A DNA stretch of 64,000 bases from Pythium myriotylum (GCA_023091665.1 JALJCQ010000004.1:620001-684000); one strand, 5' to 3'; positions 18,822-29,730 are shown, numbered from the stretch's first letter. Notes: generated by a model from the sequence alone, not told the origin. Numbers and translations: made by a program.

Positions 18822-19622
18822 GGTCGTCTTGCGGATCTTGTTTGAGCACGACGCGAGATTGGAGAATGAAGAGGCGGAGACCACCGGCGCTTCGAATCCA
18901 TCGATCCGGCGTACCGAGAGGTCGCTGACGCAAGCGCCACGCTCATTGGTCGACCATCGCGAGACGTCATAATCGCCGTTTTGTCATGACGCTCGAGTTG
19001 GATGATGTAATGGAGACCGTCCTTCGTGACAGTGGCCAAGTGGGTTCGGGTTACACTTGTCCTGATGAGTTGATCCCCTCGAAAAACGGGTCTGCGAATG
19101 ATTATGACCCGGCAGTGTTCGGCCCGCTTCGGTGTTCTTCTGGTTGTCTCACACGGGTTCAAAACAGAACGGGTGGGTTGGTCGGACCGGACCCGGGTCG
19201 AAGATCTCAGTTGGGGAGTTCGCTGCTTGGAGATGATGTCATGGCTTTGGCGCTGCCTTCGATGACGACGTCACATCGCCGCGTCATCGCCTTCGCTCTC
19301 CTCGACGTAATGGACGATTGCAAGTCCAAGCTCGAACGAGTGGCCGGCGACGACTCACCAGTCAACCCATTGATGAGACCGGTCCCACGGTCTTCGTTTG
19401 CTGCGTTGGACGGTATGATTGGTCGGTCAAACGGTATGGCCAACGCCTCAGTGATCGTCACGCGCCTCCACCGCAATCGTTCTCTCTTGGCAAGAGCTCC
19501 ATGAGGCCGAGCGTACAGTAGCAGTAAGCTGCTCATCTTGGAGAGCGATTTGGTGAAGCATGAGAGGATAAGAGCAGCTTGTCGTGAGGCTTTGAAGTTT
19601 GCCTGTTGATGCTGTCACCGAA
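18822..19622. other. Upstream region of the elongase
   Basis: No recognised gene. Contains a GGTTGGTCGGACCGGACCCG stretch at about 19175-19195. Open frames of up to 172 codons lack recognisable content. Confidence 0.5.
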
Positions 19623-21815
19623 TTAGATGACGAACCGAGGTTGCTCATCTATGCACTCGGAGGTCTCCTTTGGCTCTTCTTCAAGTCGGGCTCCAGTCGC
19701 AGCAAAGTCGCTGCGCATTGAGCTGTCCAGTGGCATGATTGTAAGGGAGTCGTCTAGTGAGGGGGCTTTGAAGGAACGCTCGAGCGGCAATGGCTTAAGG
19801 CTGGACACGATCCGGCTGTCAAGACGTGGATTCTTCATAGATAGGTCAGAATCCTCGGGAAGTTCTGTCGGTGACTCCACTTTGCGCATCTGGCGAAGTA
19901 CGCTGATTACACGAGACGCATCGTAGACATTGCCAGCGATGTTCATGAGTCTTGCGTCACGAGGTAGAGGCGAGAAAGGCGTCACTTTGGACTGCTCGAT
20001 TGTCGTGTGCTCTGTCGCGGATAAAGATGAAATATTTGGTGCGATCGTCCCAGCTATCGCCGACATACGTCTCGTAATCTGACGAGTGAGTAGCAACATT
20101 TTCGACTTCGTTCGATCTGTCGCAGCCGTGTACTTAGCGTGTTCGATCTTGATCTTGCGTCGATTATTGACGTAAGTAACTGTTCCTTGGATGATGATCA
20201 ATTCGTTCTCGTTCCGCCGCAGCAGGCGTAAGACGATGCGACAAGACCATCCAAATGTCGTCGCCAAACGACTCACCAATAGTGGCAACACGCGGATCTC
20301 CAGGTTGTTACCATTAAATGTGATCGTTACGATCGCTCGATCTTTGAAGACGCCGCGGTCGAATGCAACAAGCTGGTAGATCAAGAGAATGTGTGCCAGT
20401 ACGAACTGGACGGCTATCAAGACCACGAAGCGGTATCGGAGTCGCAGTTTCCATCTCAGGATCGGCGGCATGCAGTCAAACGTAAGTACCCAGTGAAACC
20501 ACACCCAAACCGACCCGATGGCAAAAGCGCGAGAATCCCAGCCGTAGAGATCAGCCAGCGCGAGATGCATTACCGAGACCTGGAACGTGAGGAACGCGAA
20601 GTCAAACGAGAAGATAAGGAACTTGAGAAGTTGGCGATGGTACATGCTCAGGGATATCGCAGCAAAGAGTCCTGTCGTAATTAGCGATGCGTAGTGACAG
20701 CCACTTGGAACGCCAGGGATAAACGAAGCTGAGGTGAGAATCGCTCCTGCTTCCATGAGTAAGATATTGACTGCGCGAAGAATGATGAAGCTGCACGCAC
20801 TGTCGTTTTCGTCGAGCAAACGCCGAGTGAAGCGGGCAACCAGATTACGGGGGCTGAATTTCACCTTGACGCGCATGCATCGCATCTGAATCATTTTTAT
20901 GTTTTCGAAATACGACGCCGTCGGGCGGGTCATCTGCACCGATGATGCACTAGATGCACTTGTCAGAGACGAGAGACTATTTACACTTCGTCTATTCCGC
21001 CCCCGTGCTCGAAGGCGCACACGGCAGCGATATGATAAACACTGCACAACTGTCTTGTTAGCACCGTGATCACGAATGGCTGCACGACGTCGGTACACAT
21101 TTCGCACAAGAACGAGGAGGCACGTCGACCACGCATTAAGCACGATGATCTGCGCAGACACGACGTACCCATTCGCGGTAAACAATGTGACATCTCGCAG
21201 CTCGTCTATAGCGCCAATACCAATCGCACCGATCATCCCCACGCTGTAGAACAGCCCCACGACGGTCAACCACACTGAATCGCGGAACGAAGTAGTCGCG
21301 TCAACAGCAATGTTCACCTGCAAGCTGAACCATACGGTCACATTGATCAGCGCGCGCATGTCGTTTAAGCACAATGAGAAGAGTACGATGCACAACAGCC
21401 ACGACGATGTAAAGAACCAGAAGTCATAGGTCGTGAAGAGGAGCAACACGATCTCGTAACGCATGAGCATAACTTGAATCATCGGCAACGGGATCGAAAG
21501 TAGGAAGGTTGGAATGGCGAGCCAGCGGCCTTGCTGGGCGGGAGCAAGAAGCGAAGCTGCACACAGACCCATAGCAAAATGTGCCATCACAAACACGAGC
21601 ACACGAGTCCTGGAGACTATTCGGTCGAACCTATTGACGATGGTCTTGGGGAATAGTTCGGTGCGGACGGATCGGGAGATGTCAATAATTGGAAGAAGAG
21701 TGCTAGGCACAATCTCATACACTATGTCTTCACCGAGATCAGCGAGCGCATCAACCCCGTCTGGCAATGGCACCACAGCGAGCGAGTGACCACGACGTAT
21801 CGTCGGCGCGGACAT
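19623..21815 (-). CDS. Polytopic membrane protein, duplicated-half family member T4 with long C-terminal tail
   Basis: Predicted 730 residues, the longest member. Family motifs: YEIVPS, IDISRS; TYDFWFFT, NDMRAL and IAVDA (half 1); RNVYRRR and VQCLSYRCRVRLR (central loop); SFDFAFLT, WDSRAF and LTFDC (half 2); WSCRIVLRLLRR and IIIQGTVTY. After the last motif there is an extra ~190-residue hydrophilic Ser/Thr/Asp-rich tail absent from the other copies. The central loop is also longer, with a Ser-rich run (SLSSLTSASSASS). Divergent from T5 across ~247 bp. The tail could be a regulatory or scaffold region; that is inference. Confidence 0.85.
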   Translation of the reverse strand: MSAPTIRRGHSLAVVPLPDGVDALADLGEDIVYEIVPSTLLPIIDISRSVRTELFPKTIVNRFDRIVSRTRVLVFVMAHFAMGLCAASLLAPAQQGRWLAIPTFLLSIPLPMIQVMLMRYEIVLLLFTTYDFWFFTSSWLLCIVLFSLCLNDMRALINVTVWFSLQVNIAVDATTSFRDSVWLTVVGLFYSVGMIGAIGIGAIDELRDVTLFTANGYVVSAQIIVLNAWSTCLLVLVRNVYRRRAAIRDHGANKTVVQCLSYRCRVRLRARGRNRRSVNSLSSLTSASSASSVQMTRPTASYFENIKMIQMRCMRVKVKFSPRNLVARFTRRLLDENDSACSFIILRAVNILLMEAGAILTSASFIPGVPSGCHYASLITTGLFAAISLSMYHRQLLKFLIFSFDFAFLTFQVSVMHLALADLYGWDSRAFAIGSVWVWFHWVLTFDCMPPILRWKLRLRYRFVVLIAVQFVLAHILLIYQLVAFDRGVFKDRAIVTITFNGNNLEIRVLPLLVSRLATTFGWSCRIVLRLLRRNENELIIIQGTVTYVNNRRKIKIEHAKYTAATDRTKSKMLLLTRQITRRMSAIAGTIAPNISSLSATEHTTIEQSKVTPFSPLPRDARLMNIAGNVYDASRVISVLRQMRKVESPTELPEDSDLSMKNPRLDSRIVSSLKPLPLERSFKAPSLDDSLTIMPLDSSMRSDFAATGARLEEEPKETSECIDEQPRFVI

Positions 21816-22062
21816 TTGACGCCTTGACGCTCAACTTGTTCAAAATAAATACATAGACGGCATTGAGGGATATGCGTAGTACTGCACCGAGAATAGATTC
21901 CCTGTCGAGAACTAATGCTTAATCTTGACCACAACGTGCAGTGTACTTCGAGTACAAATCTCTTCGCGATGTCTGGTGCATAACGATATCGGAGCATTGT
22001 AAAGGGGCACCAACTAGAATAGATAGCCGCCGGATCAATGACAAATTCACCTCGCCCAGAAA

Positions 22063-23691
22063 ATGTTAGCTCAAGTGATGTCGTTCACCCGAATCCATCC
22101 ACAAGCCCATCAACATGTAGCACACGGACCGCACACTCGCTACGAGATCGTCGAATGTGGAAACCTTCCCGTCGTCAACCTCTCGCGATCCATGCGCTCG
22201 GTTTGCCTACCTTCTCGTGCAGCCACAGTATGGGGTCGATTCATCTCGAGATGGAAGAGAGCCATCACAATTGGTTACTGGATCGGGTTTATCTGCGTCT
22301 GGTTGGTGTTTCTCGTCAAGGCACCACTCGGCCGCAGACTCAGTCTCGTCGCCACAGTGCCAACCATGGTCGCCAGTCTCGTGCATCTGTCGATCTTACG
22401 ATACGAGATCGTGGTGCTGGTGATCAAGACGTACGAGTTCTGGTTCTTCTCGGCCAGCAACTTGATCTCGGCCATTTGTCTTGCTGTGCACTTGGGAGAT
22501 GCTCGAGCACTGATCGTCATCCCGTTGTGGCTCGGCTTCCAGAACAACATCCTCGTCGACGCAAATGCTGGTTATCGCCAAAGCTATATCTCGACCTCGA
22601 TCGGCATCGTCTTCACAGCGGCGTGTATCATTGTTCTGATCGGGTTGGGTGCCGTCGACGGTTGCCACGAGATCGAACTGCTTCGAGTTGGCATGAGCCG
22701 ACGACTTCGCGTTCAGGACGCCTTGATCCACGGCTTGTCGACGCAAGTGGTGATGCTCGTTCGGAATATTTATCGACGGTGGGATGCGTTACGTCGTGAG
22801 GAGAGCGCGGTCCCTTGTGTTCACTGTGTCACGCTCCGCGCACGATTGAGAATAAGAGTTGCTGGTGGATGCGAGTCAGTAGCCGTATCTCAACTCGATC
22901 GTACTAGGATCCACGCAGTCGTTCCGATCCGTTTTGTCGCTCTGAGCGCAGTATTCCTTGGGAACGATACGCTGCTTTCTAGTGCCAACTGGTGCTTGTT
23001 TTACTCGCCGTTGTGGTTCCAGAAGGCAGGACCGTACACATTCCACGCAGTCGCTTTGGTTGGCTTGCTCCTCAGTGCGATATCAACTGCTATCCCGAAC
23101 TCGCCATACGTGGGCACGACTCGTACAGCTGCATTCGTTTCCTCGCTCGTGTTCTTTTCAGTTACAACGGCGGTGCACTATCGCCAACTTCTACGACGAC
23201 TTGTGCTTTCGTTCGACTTTGCGTTCTTGTCGGTCCAGCTTGCCATTGTCCACGCTTGCATGTGTGATATCCTGGGATGGGGATCTGAAGCATTGCCAGT
23301 CGTCGCATTCTGGCTGTTGATACAGTGGGTGCTTTCGTCAGACGCAGTGCCTCCAATTGTAAGGACCACGCTGAGATTTCCCAAAGTCCTCCTCGCCATA
23401 GTCATTCTAGCGTTTCTCGTGAGCCAGCTCATCGTCTTCTTCGGGATCGTTTTCGACCATAACCTCGCGCTGAAAAACCGGCCAGTGCTCTCGTTCTCCT
23501 TGTACGGGTACTTGTTCGAGATCAGAGTGATCTCCTTGCTTTTGAACCGCATGGTGATCATGTTCGGGTGGTCATGCAGGGTTTTGTACAGGATGTGGAC
23601 CCTCAAACCGTTCGAACTGCTCTTCATCCAGGGCCGCTTGACGTACACGATGCCCCCGCGTATCGGCAATTGCGTCAACGGAGGCCATTAA
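22063..23691 (+). CDS. Polytopic membrane protein, duplicated-half family member T5
   Basis: Predicted 542 residues. Motifs: YEIVECGNLP, VNLSRS, KAPLGRR; TYEFWFFS, GDARAL, ILVDA; RNIYRRW, VHCVTLRARLRI; SFDFAFLS, WGSEAL, SSDAVPP; RMVIMFGWSCRVLYRMW and FELLFIQGRLTY. The R in D-A-R is replaced in the second half (GSEAL). Two in-frame ATGs (22063, 22078) precede the conserved start. A 583-bp part of this gene (22263-22845) is repeated at 25377-25959 with only about eight differences. Closest to T6. Function unknown. Confidence 0.84.
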   Translation: MLAQVMSFTRIHPQAHQHVAHGPHTRYEIVECGNLPVVNLSRSMRSVCLPSRAATVWGRFISRWKRAITIGYWIGFICVWLVFLVKAPLGRRLSLVATVPTMVASLVHLSILRYEIVVLVIKTYEFWFFSASNLISAICLAVHLGDARALIVIPLWLGFQNNILVDANAGYRQSYISTSIGIVFTAACIIVLIGLGAVDGCHEIELLRVGMSRRLRVQDALIHGLSTQVVMLVRNIYRRWDALRREESAVPCVHCVTLRARLRIRVAGGCESVAVSQLDRTRIHAVVPIRFVALSAVFLGNDTLLSSANWCLFYSPLWFQKAGPYTFHAVALVGLLLSAISTAIPNSPYVGTTRTAAFVSSLVFFSVTTAVHYRQLLRRLVLSFDFAFLSVQLAIVHACMCDILGWGSEALPVVAFWLLIQWVLSSDAVPPIVRTTLRFPKVLLAIVILAFLVSQLIVFFGIVFDHNLALKNRPVLSFSLYGYLFEIRVISLLLNRMVIMFGWSCRVLYRMWTLKPFELLFIQGRLTYTMPPRIGNCVNGGH

Positions 23692-24360
23692 CCGCGACAG
23701 GAGCATCGCTTGAACAACCCCAACCGAGTCCAAACCGCCCAGCAACACTCACATCCTTCGTACCAACGACGACGGCGACCCCGACGACTAGCAAGTGTCG
23801 TCAACACGATTTTCCTCCGAGAATGGAAGGAGACCAACACAGGAGATCTCTGGTGGAGTGGCTCGCTCGTCAATCCAACCGATCGCCGTCTGCCTCTCGC
23901 GTGGACTCTGGCGAATCTTCCACGCTGCAGAAGGACCCCCTCGACGGCCACGACTCAACTCACGCAGTCACGTGGAGACCCACGTCGTTCTTCGTGCCGC
24001 ATGCAGACGTGGTTTTCGAACCCACCTTATGCGAACTTAACAGTGAACATGTTGCACTTGGGTCACGAAGTTCGATTTTCCCTGTTCGATTCAGGCGGGA
24101 AACCATGGAAGAGCATGGCGACAAGGGAAACCTGGAGCCTCGTATGAGGGTCTCTCGCGACCACCAGCGCTCGCACGCATCGCCAACACGGTTATTCGCA
24201 CTCGCGTTGAGAAACAGCACCCTGTAGGCCTGCAATTTCCCGTGAACTCCCCGTGACAACGCGCGTGGTGTCGACGCCAACTGGGTCGCCAATGGGCCTC
24301 CATCGATTATGGACGAGCTGCGATCCAGCCGATCACTTCCCGACGTCGACTGCACATGCT
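23692..24360. other. Spacer 3' of T5
   Basis: Open frames of up to ~150 codons but nothing recognisable and no family motif. Possibly the remains of flanking sequence of the degenerate copy that follows. Confidence 0.4.
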
Positions 24361-25300
24361 GCCTCTAGAGTGGTCTGCTATCCCCGCGGATGATTTGCTT
24401 CATCGATGCTGCGCTATAACAGGTCGTATTGTGCTCAACATGTGCTTCCTCATCGGCGCCGCTTCCTGCTGTGTGCTCTGAACGGCGCCGGCGCGGATCG
24501 GACGCGTCGTAGGCTGGACGCTGCAAGTGACCGAGCTATTCGCTGGTCGCAAATATCTCAACGCTGCGCATCGACTCTCTATCGCTGGGTTCGGATCTGG
24601 TTTGTCTCGGCTGTTACACTCGTGCTGCTAGCAGTGTCTCAACGATGGGAGAACCATCGGTATATTCGCGAAGGATATTGGATTTCAAGCCGTCGTACTC
24701 CTCGGCAGGAACAGCATGCTGGTCAAGGATGCTGTGGTTGTTTGTGTCGTCGGATCCGTTCTCTGGTCGGCAAGCGTCATTTACGCTGAGTATGACCTCA
24801 TCAATGACGCTGACATGAAGCGGGTGCTATTTTTCCCTATATTCAGCAGCAAACTTGTGCTGAAAGCCGTGACGGGACTCGTCATCTACATTTGTAATTT
24901 GTATCGGAGATTCGAGCCAACATGCGCAGGAAGAGTGGAACAAGCCGCACGCAGCTTCGGTTCATTCCTATCTGAGCAACGTTTCGATGCCGACCATGAC
25001 GTGGGCGCATGTGTGACACGGAAAAGATACCCCTCGCGTAACCAGTTACCACGTGTATGTCTGCTCTTCTATGGCACAATGGTTTATTGTTGCTCAAGCG
25101 CATCAGTGCACTGTGTTCACTACAGCGTTTGCCTGGTCGCAGTAATTGGTTTTGCTCGTACCATCGTTTTTGTTCGAGTCGACACAAACAGCGTGTTACG
25201 AGAGCACACTCTTCGCGAAGCTCTTTTCCAGCTTTCACTGGCTCCTCTCGCTTCAAATCCCTCTCGTTTATGTACGATCTGTGCGATGTGAGGGAGTGGC
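24361..25300 (+). pseudogene. Degenerate membrane-family copy, psi-1
   Basis: Short matches to the family appear in order but in changing frames and across stops: a hydrophobic segment followed by TAPARIGRVVGW (compare PAPVGRWIGAF in T6); IGFQAVVLLGRN followed by MLVKDA (compare LGFQNNILVDA in T5); ICNLYRRFE (compare RNIYRRW); SEQRFDADHDV (compare SERFDAKSTV in T7). The order matches an intact gene, but TYDFWF and DAR motifs are not visible. I read it as an old pseudogene; individual matches are weak. Confidence 0.5.
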
Positions 25301-25376
25301 AATTCAAATGTCCGCGATATCTGGTCTCGATGGGTATTCACTCCTGATGCGCCCCCCACTGTATAGAAAGGTCACG

Positions 25377-26336
25377 TATCACGGTTGGTTACTGGATCGG
25401 GTTTATCTTCGTCTGGTTGGTGTTTCTCGTCACGGCACCACTCGGCCGCAGACTCAGTCTCGTCGCCACAGTGCCAACCATGGTCGCCAGTCTCGTGCAT
25501 CTGTCGATCTTACGATACGAGATCGTGGTGCTGGTGATCAAGACGTACGAGTTCTGGTTCTTCTCGGCCAGCAACTTGATCTCGGCCATTTGTCTTGCTG
25601 TGCACTTGGGAGATGCTCGAGCACTGATCGTCATCCCGTTGTGGCTCGGCTTCCAGAACAACATCCTCGTCGACGCAAATGCTGGTTATCGCCAAAGCTA
25701 TATCTCGACCTCGATCGGCATCGTCTTCACAGCGGCGTGTATCATTGTTCTGATCGGGTTGGGTGCCGTCGACGGTTGCCACGAGATCGAACTGCTTCGA
25801 GTTGAGATGAACCGACGACTTCGCGTTCAGGACGCCTTGATCCACGGCTTGTCGACGCAAGTGGTGATGCTCGTTCGGAATATTTATCGACGGTGGGATG
25901 CTTTACGTCGTGAGGAGAGCGCGGTCCCTTGTGTTCACTGTGTCACGCTCCGTGCACGAGTATTGCACAAAATGTTTCATCGAAGCATGTCTCCGGTAAG
26001 ATTACCGAAGATGATATCGTGCCATTACAACTTATTCCAGGAAAAGCGTACTTCATTGGAGGCAACACACTGCACCAACTTTCGCATGACATCAAGGCCC
26101 TCATGTCCTTGAAGACTCTCCATCATGTTCACACTACCTGCTTCGTCGAAGATCTTTTGGCTCTACATTGTTCCCACGATCTCCACTTGTATATCCAGCG
26201 TGTGTCCCAAGATACTGGAATTTTCTGGATGCTGAAAATAACAATCGGAGGAGTGACGAGTTACTTGACACATGATCAGAGGGACAGGTCACGTATACAA
26301 GATCAGAGTGACTTCGTTGGCAATAAGCAAAGGTGA
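25377..26336 (+). pseudogene. Chimeric/partial membrane-family copy, psi-2
   Basis: Positions 25377-25959 are ~98.6% identical to 22263-22845 of T5 (offset 3,114), covering membrane segments 1-6 of the first half to VTLRAR. From 25960 the similarity to T5 ends abruptly and the frame continues as a diverged sequence. Its first part, IVPLQLIPGKAYFIGGNTL, resembles VVPIRFVALSAVFLGNDTL of T5, but the second-half membrane motifs are not recognisable. The YEIV/LSRS N terminus is also missing. It looks like a decayed gene overwritten in its first half by conversion from T5, or a truncated duplication. Confidence 0.7.
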
Positions 26337-26339
26337 CGG

Positions 26340-27977
26340 ATGTGCCATTCGTCGGTCTACCCACGCACTGCCACTCCTCAATCAACAGCGAAAGATGCTG
26401 ACACTGTCTACGAGATATCGGAAAGTGAGCAGCTACCTGTTGTCGATCTATCCCGAGCAATGTACACTATCTGGCTTCCTCGGCGAGCCCGCGAGTTATA
26501 TAGGCGCTGTTTGAGACGTTTGAAGGGCTTCCTTCTGGTCGGGTATTGCGCCGGAATGGTCGGTTTCGTGGCGCTGTTTCTCGTCCCAGCTCCAGTAGGT
26601 CGATGGATTGGTGCCTTTGCGTCCTTACCAATGTCGCTGACGGCTGCAGTATATTTCTCTCTATTACGATACGACGTCGTGTGCCTCCTGGTACGAACGT
26701 ATGAGTTCTGGTTCTTCTCCGTAAGCAACCTAGTCTCTTCGGTGCTTCTAGCGGTGCACCTGGGTGATGCGAGAGCTGTTACAGCAATCCCGTTGTGGTT
26801 CGGCTATCAAAACAATCTGCTCACTGACGCAAACACGGCGTTCACCAAGTCGTATGTCTCTTACTCGCTGGTCATGCTCTTATCGACATGCCTTTTAATC
26901 GTAGTGACTGCGTTTGATGTTATCGATGGCGCCAGCGAGATCGTGTTGCTTCATTTTCACGCGGAACGACAACTCGCCATCCAAGATGCCATTGTCCAAG
27001 GCTTCACAACGCAGGCGATTATGCTTGGTCGAAATATATACCGTCGATGGACCTTCCCTGTCCGGCGATTTCGGCATGCGTCAGGAAAACAATACATATG
27101 TGTCACGCTGCGTGCTCGTGTTAAACTTCAAGAGGCGAAAGCTGATAGAATTTCAACCATGAATGTGGAGCCGCGATCTGAATCTACGCTCGGGAATACT
27201 GGGAACAGTTCGCTCGTCCGGATGAAACTCGTACCAATTTCGACACTGTTTCGAGCGGATAACTCTGTTGTTCGATCCCTTCGTAGGTTGGTCTTCACAA
27301 CAAACACGACGGTTCGGCGAGCCATACGCTCTTTTCTCCTCTTCAATGCGTATTCAGGACTTGTTCTGTTTTTCTTCTCAGCATTTTCGCAGTCAAGCCG
27401 TCACCACGACACAATCCGACTTATTTCTTTCGGTTGTACATTACTCTTCGTAACGTGCTTGTCAGGGACACCACAACGTCAGCTGCTGAGACGGCTCGTT
27501 TTCACGTTTGACTTCGCGTTTTTGTCTCTCCAAATTGCTGTGATTCACGCGTGCCTTTGTGATATGCTGGGATGGGGTTATCCATCGTTGTCAGTCGTGA
27601 CTTTTTGGTTATGGATACAATGGGTTTTATCAAGTGATGCCGTGCCGCCCATCGTAAAAGCAAAGTGGGGCATTCGCCGTCGCCTTCCTGGAGTCATCAT
27701 GTTCATTTTCATGGCGAGCCAACTGTTTATCGTGGTTACCGTCGCCAGAGAGCAAAGGCCTACTCTTCGAGATAGAGTCATCATCTCAGTCAAGATTCGA
27801 GACCGTTGCTTTGAGATGAAAGTGATCCCCGTACTGCTAAGCCGAATGGTCATCATGTTTGGCTGGTCATGGAAAATTCTTTGGCGGATGTGGACGATCA
27901 AGCCACATGAGCTCCTGTTTATTCAAGGGGGTATAACGTATGGCTCGACCACGCAGACTCCAGTTACCTGCTCATAG
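26340..27977 (+). CDS. Polytopic membrane protein, duplicated-half family member T6
   Basis: Predicted 545 residues. Motifs: YEISESEQLP, VDLSRA; PAPVGRW; TYEFWFFS, GDARAV, LLTDA; RNIYRRW, ICVTLRARVKLQ; TFDFAFLS, WGYPSL, SSDAVPP; RMVIMFGWSWKILWRMW and HELLFIQGGITY. Closest to T5, sharing the altered second-half D-x-R position and IMFGWS. The start at 26340 gives a 22-residue N terminus before the YEI motif. Only 79 bp separate its stop from the T7 start, in the same orientation. Function unknown. Confidence 0.84.
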   Translation: MCHSSVYPRTATPQSTAKDADTVYEISESEQLPVVDLSRAMYTIWLPRRARELYRRCLRRLKGFLLVGYCAGMVGFVALFLVPAPVGRWIGAFASLPMSLTAAVYFSLLRYDVVCLLVRTYEFWFFSVSNLVSSVLLAVHLGDARAVTAIPLWFGYQNNLLTDANTAFTKSYVSYSLVMLLSTCLLIVVTAFDVIDGASEIVLLHFHAERQLAIQDAIVQGFTTQAIMLGRNIYRRWTFPVRRFRHASGKQYICVTLRARVKLQEAKADRISTMNVEPRSESTLGNTGNSSLVRMKLVPISTLFRADNSVVRSLRRLVFTTNTTVRRAIRSFLLFNAYSGLVLFFFSAFSQSSRHHDTIRLISFGCTLLFVTCLSGTPQRQLLRRLVFTFDFAFLSLQIAVIHACLCDMLGWGYPSLSVVTFWLWIQWVLSSDAVPPIVKAKWGIRRRLPGVIMFIFMASQLFIVVTVAREQRPTLRDRVIISVKIRDRCFEMKVIPVLLSRMVIMFGWSWKILWRMWTIKPHELLFIQGGITYGSTTQTPVTCS

Positions 27978-28056
27978 ATCACTGACTAAATATGGGATCA
28001 GTTTCGAGAATTCCCACTCCAAGAATTCTGGTGTTTGAGATCCAAGACACAGATCT

Positions 28057-29730
28057 GTGGGCACTCCGGTTCTCCCAGCTCCACTTTCGGTGGGGCAGTC
28101 GGTGTCTTCAACACTAAATGGTGTAGACGTCGTTGAGGCTTACGAAATCGTACTGAGTTCGACTCTGCATACCGTCGACCTCACCCGGTCCATCAAGTCA
28201 GAGTTGTTCAGTCCGCACTTCGCCGTCATCTGGACTACCATTACACGCCGTTTTCGATGGGTAATTGCCGCGAGTCACAACATCGTGCACCTTCTCATTG
28301 TCATCGCGCTGGTCACCCCTGTTGAAGTCGGCAGAGTGATTGGAATAGCGATCATACCTGTGGGACTGCTTGGATCCACGGCAACACTTCTCGCACTGAG
28401 ATACGACTTGATGTATGTGCTCTTAGCTACGTACGACTTTTGGTTCTTCTGGATTGTCACATTGTGCACGTGTGTGAGTCTCGCGGTGTACGTCGGCGAT
28501 ATTAGGGCGTCCGTGTGCTTCTTCATTGCAACCGGAGCCCTGATCTCGATTCTTGTCGACGCAAGTGTATCGCTTTCACGAATATTTAGTTTGTCTAGCG
28601 CTCTTGCTGGAATTTTTGGCCTCTTCGTCGCGAGTGTTGTGCATCTCCAGCTGATTCCAAACGTCAATAGACTCGGGCTCACGATCAGCGCCCGAACAAT
28701 AACGCTCCCCGACGTGATCGCAAATGGTTTGCTCACCCTCGCTGTCATGCTCACTCGCAATGCCTATAGGAGGCGACTGGCAGTGCAGCACAAGACAGCT
28801 AACCAGTCTTCGATTCGCTGCATCACGTATCGTTGTTCAGTCAAACTACAAGCTGTATCAACAACCTCTGCCGAAAGATCTCGACGGAGACGACTTGGGA
28901 GCGCGTCAACTGTACCACATTTGTTATCCCATCACGAGCCATACTCTCCTCAAGTTGGGACCGAGTTATGCCTCGTTCCAATCTCAGAGCGATTTGACGC
29001 AAAGAGCACGGTCATGTCTCCGTATGCCTCCATACAACCGTGGTCACCATTGCTTCGACACGCGTTCGGAGCAACAGCACTGTTTGCAGCTGCCTTAACG
29101 GGCGGCGTATTTTGCTACGACGTGATCCTCGATAGAACTTCGCCACGCTTCCTGGGGTTTCTCGCCTTTCTCAGCTCGTGTTTGGTCAATTTCACCCTAT
29201 GGACGATGCTACAGCCCCAATTGTTTCGCCGGCTTGTTAGTTCGTTTGACTTCTTGTTCGTATCACTTCAGTTGACTGTCACACATGTCGCTGTGGGCGA
29301 TACATTCTGTTGGGATACTCGCGCCATTATGGTGCTTACAGCGTATGTCTGGGTGCACTCAGTTCTTCTTCTCGATGCCCTCACACCAATTACTCGTCGT
29401 CGAATTGGATTTCACAAGGGGTTTGCCATGCTCCTTCTGATCATGTACGCTTCTGGACAAGGCCTATATCTCACCAAACTGGTAATTCGCCCGGACTGGG
29501 CGCTGTTTGACCGCGTGATCCTTGACAAGGTTGTGTTTGGCCATCGACTACAAGCTCACGTGGTGTCGATGATATTCAGTCGACTCCCAATGGTTTTGAC
29601 ATGGACTCTTCGTCTGCTCTGGCGCCTCCACAAAAGTCGCGACAGCGATTTGCTCGTAATTCAGGGTTCAGTTCAGTTTGAATGGCGACCACGAAAGAAA
29701 GAGAGTCCCCCGCAGGAGAGCTTGTCTTAA
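28057..29730 (+). CDS. Polytopic membrane protein, duplicated-half family member T7
   Basis: Predicted 557 residues. Motifs: YEIVLSSTLH, VDLTRS; TYDFWFFW, GDIRAS, ILVDA; RNAYRRR, IRCITYRCSVKLQ; SFDFLFVS, WDTRAI, LLDALTP; MVLTWTLRLLWRLH and LLVIQGSVQF. All paired landmarks of the two halves are present. Its stop is 17 bp from the stop of the convergent 7-TM gene. Function unknown. Confidence 0.84.
   Translation: MGTPVLPAPLSVGQSVSSTLNGVDVVEAYEIVLSSTLHTVDLTRSIKSELFSPHFAVIWTTITRRFRWVIAASHNIVHLLIVIALVTPVEVGRVIGIAIIPVGLLGSTATLLALRYDLMYVLLATYDFWFFWIVTLCTCVSLAVYVGDIRASVCFFIATGALISILVDASVSLSRIFSLSSALAGIFGLFVASVVHLQLIPNVNRLGLTISARTITLPDVIANGLLTLAVMLTRNAYRRRLAVQHKTANQSSIRCITYRCSVKLQAVSTTSAERSRRRRLGSASTVPHLLSHHEPYSPQVGTELCLVPISERFDAKSTVMSPYASIQPWSPLLRHAFGATALFAAALTGGVFCYDVILDRTSPRFLGFLAFLSSCLVNFTLWTMLQPQLFRRLVSSFDFLFVSLQLTVTHVAVGDTFCWDTRAIMVLTAYVWVHSVLLLDALTPITRRRIGFHKGFAMLLLIMYASGQGLYLTKLVIRPDWALFDRVILDKVVFGHRLQAHVVSMIFSRLPMVLTWTLRLLWRLHKSRDSDLLVIQGSVQFEWRPRKKESPPQESLS

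Noticed and set aside
23710..24227. Open frames of 145-219 codons after T5
   Set aside because: No motif, no paralogue, composition like noncoding flank.
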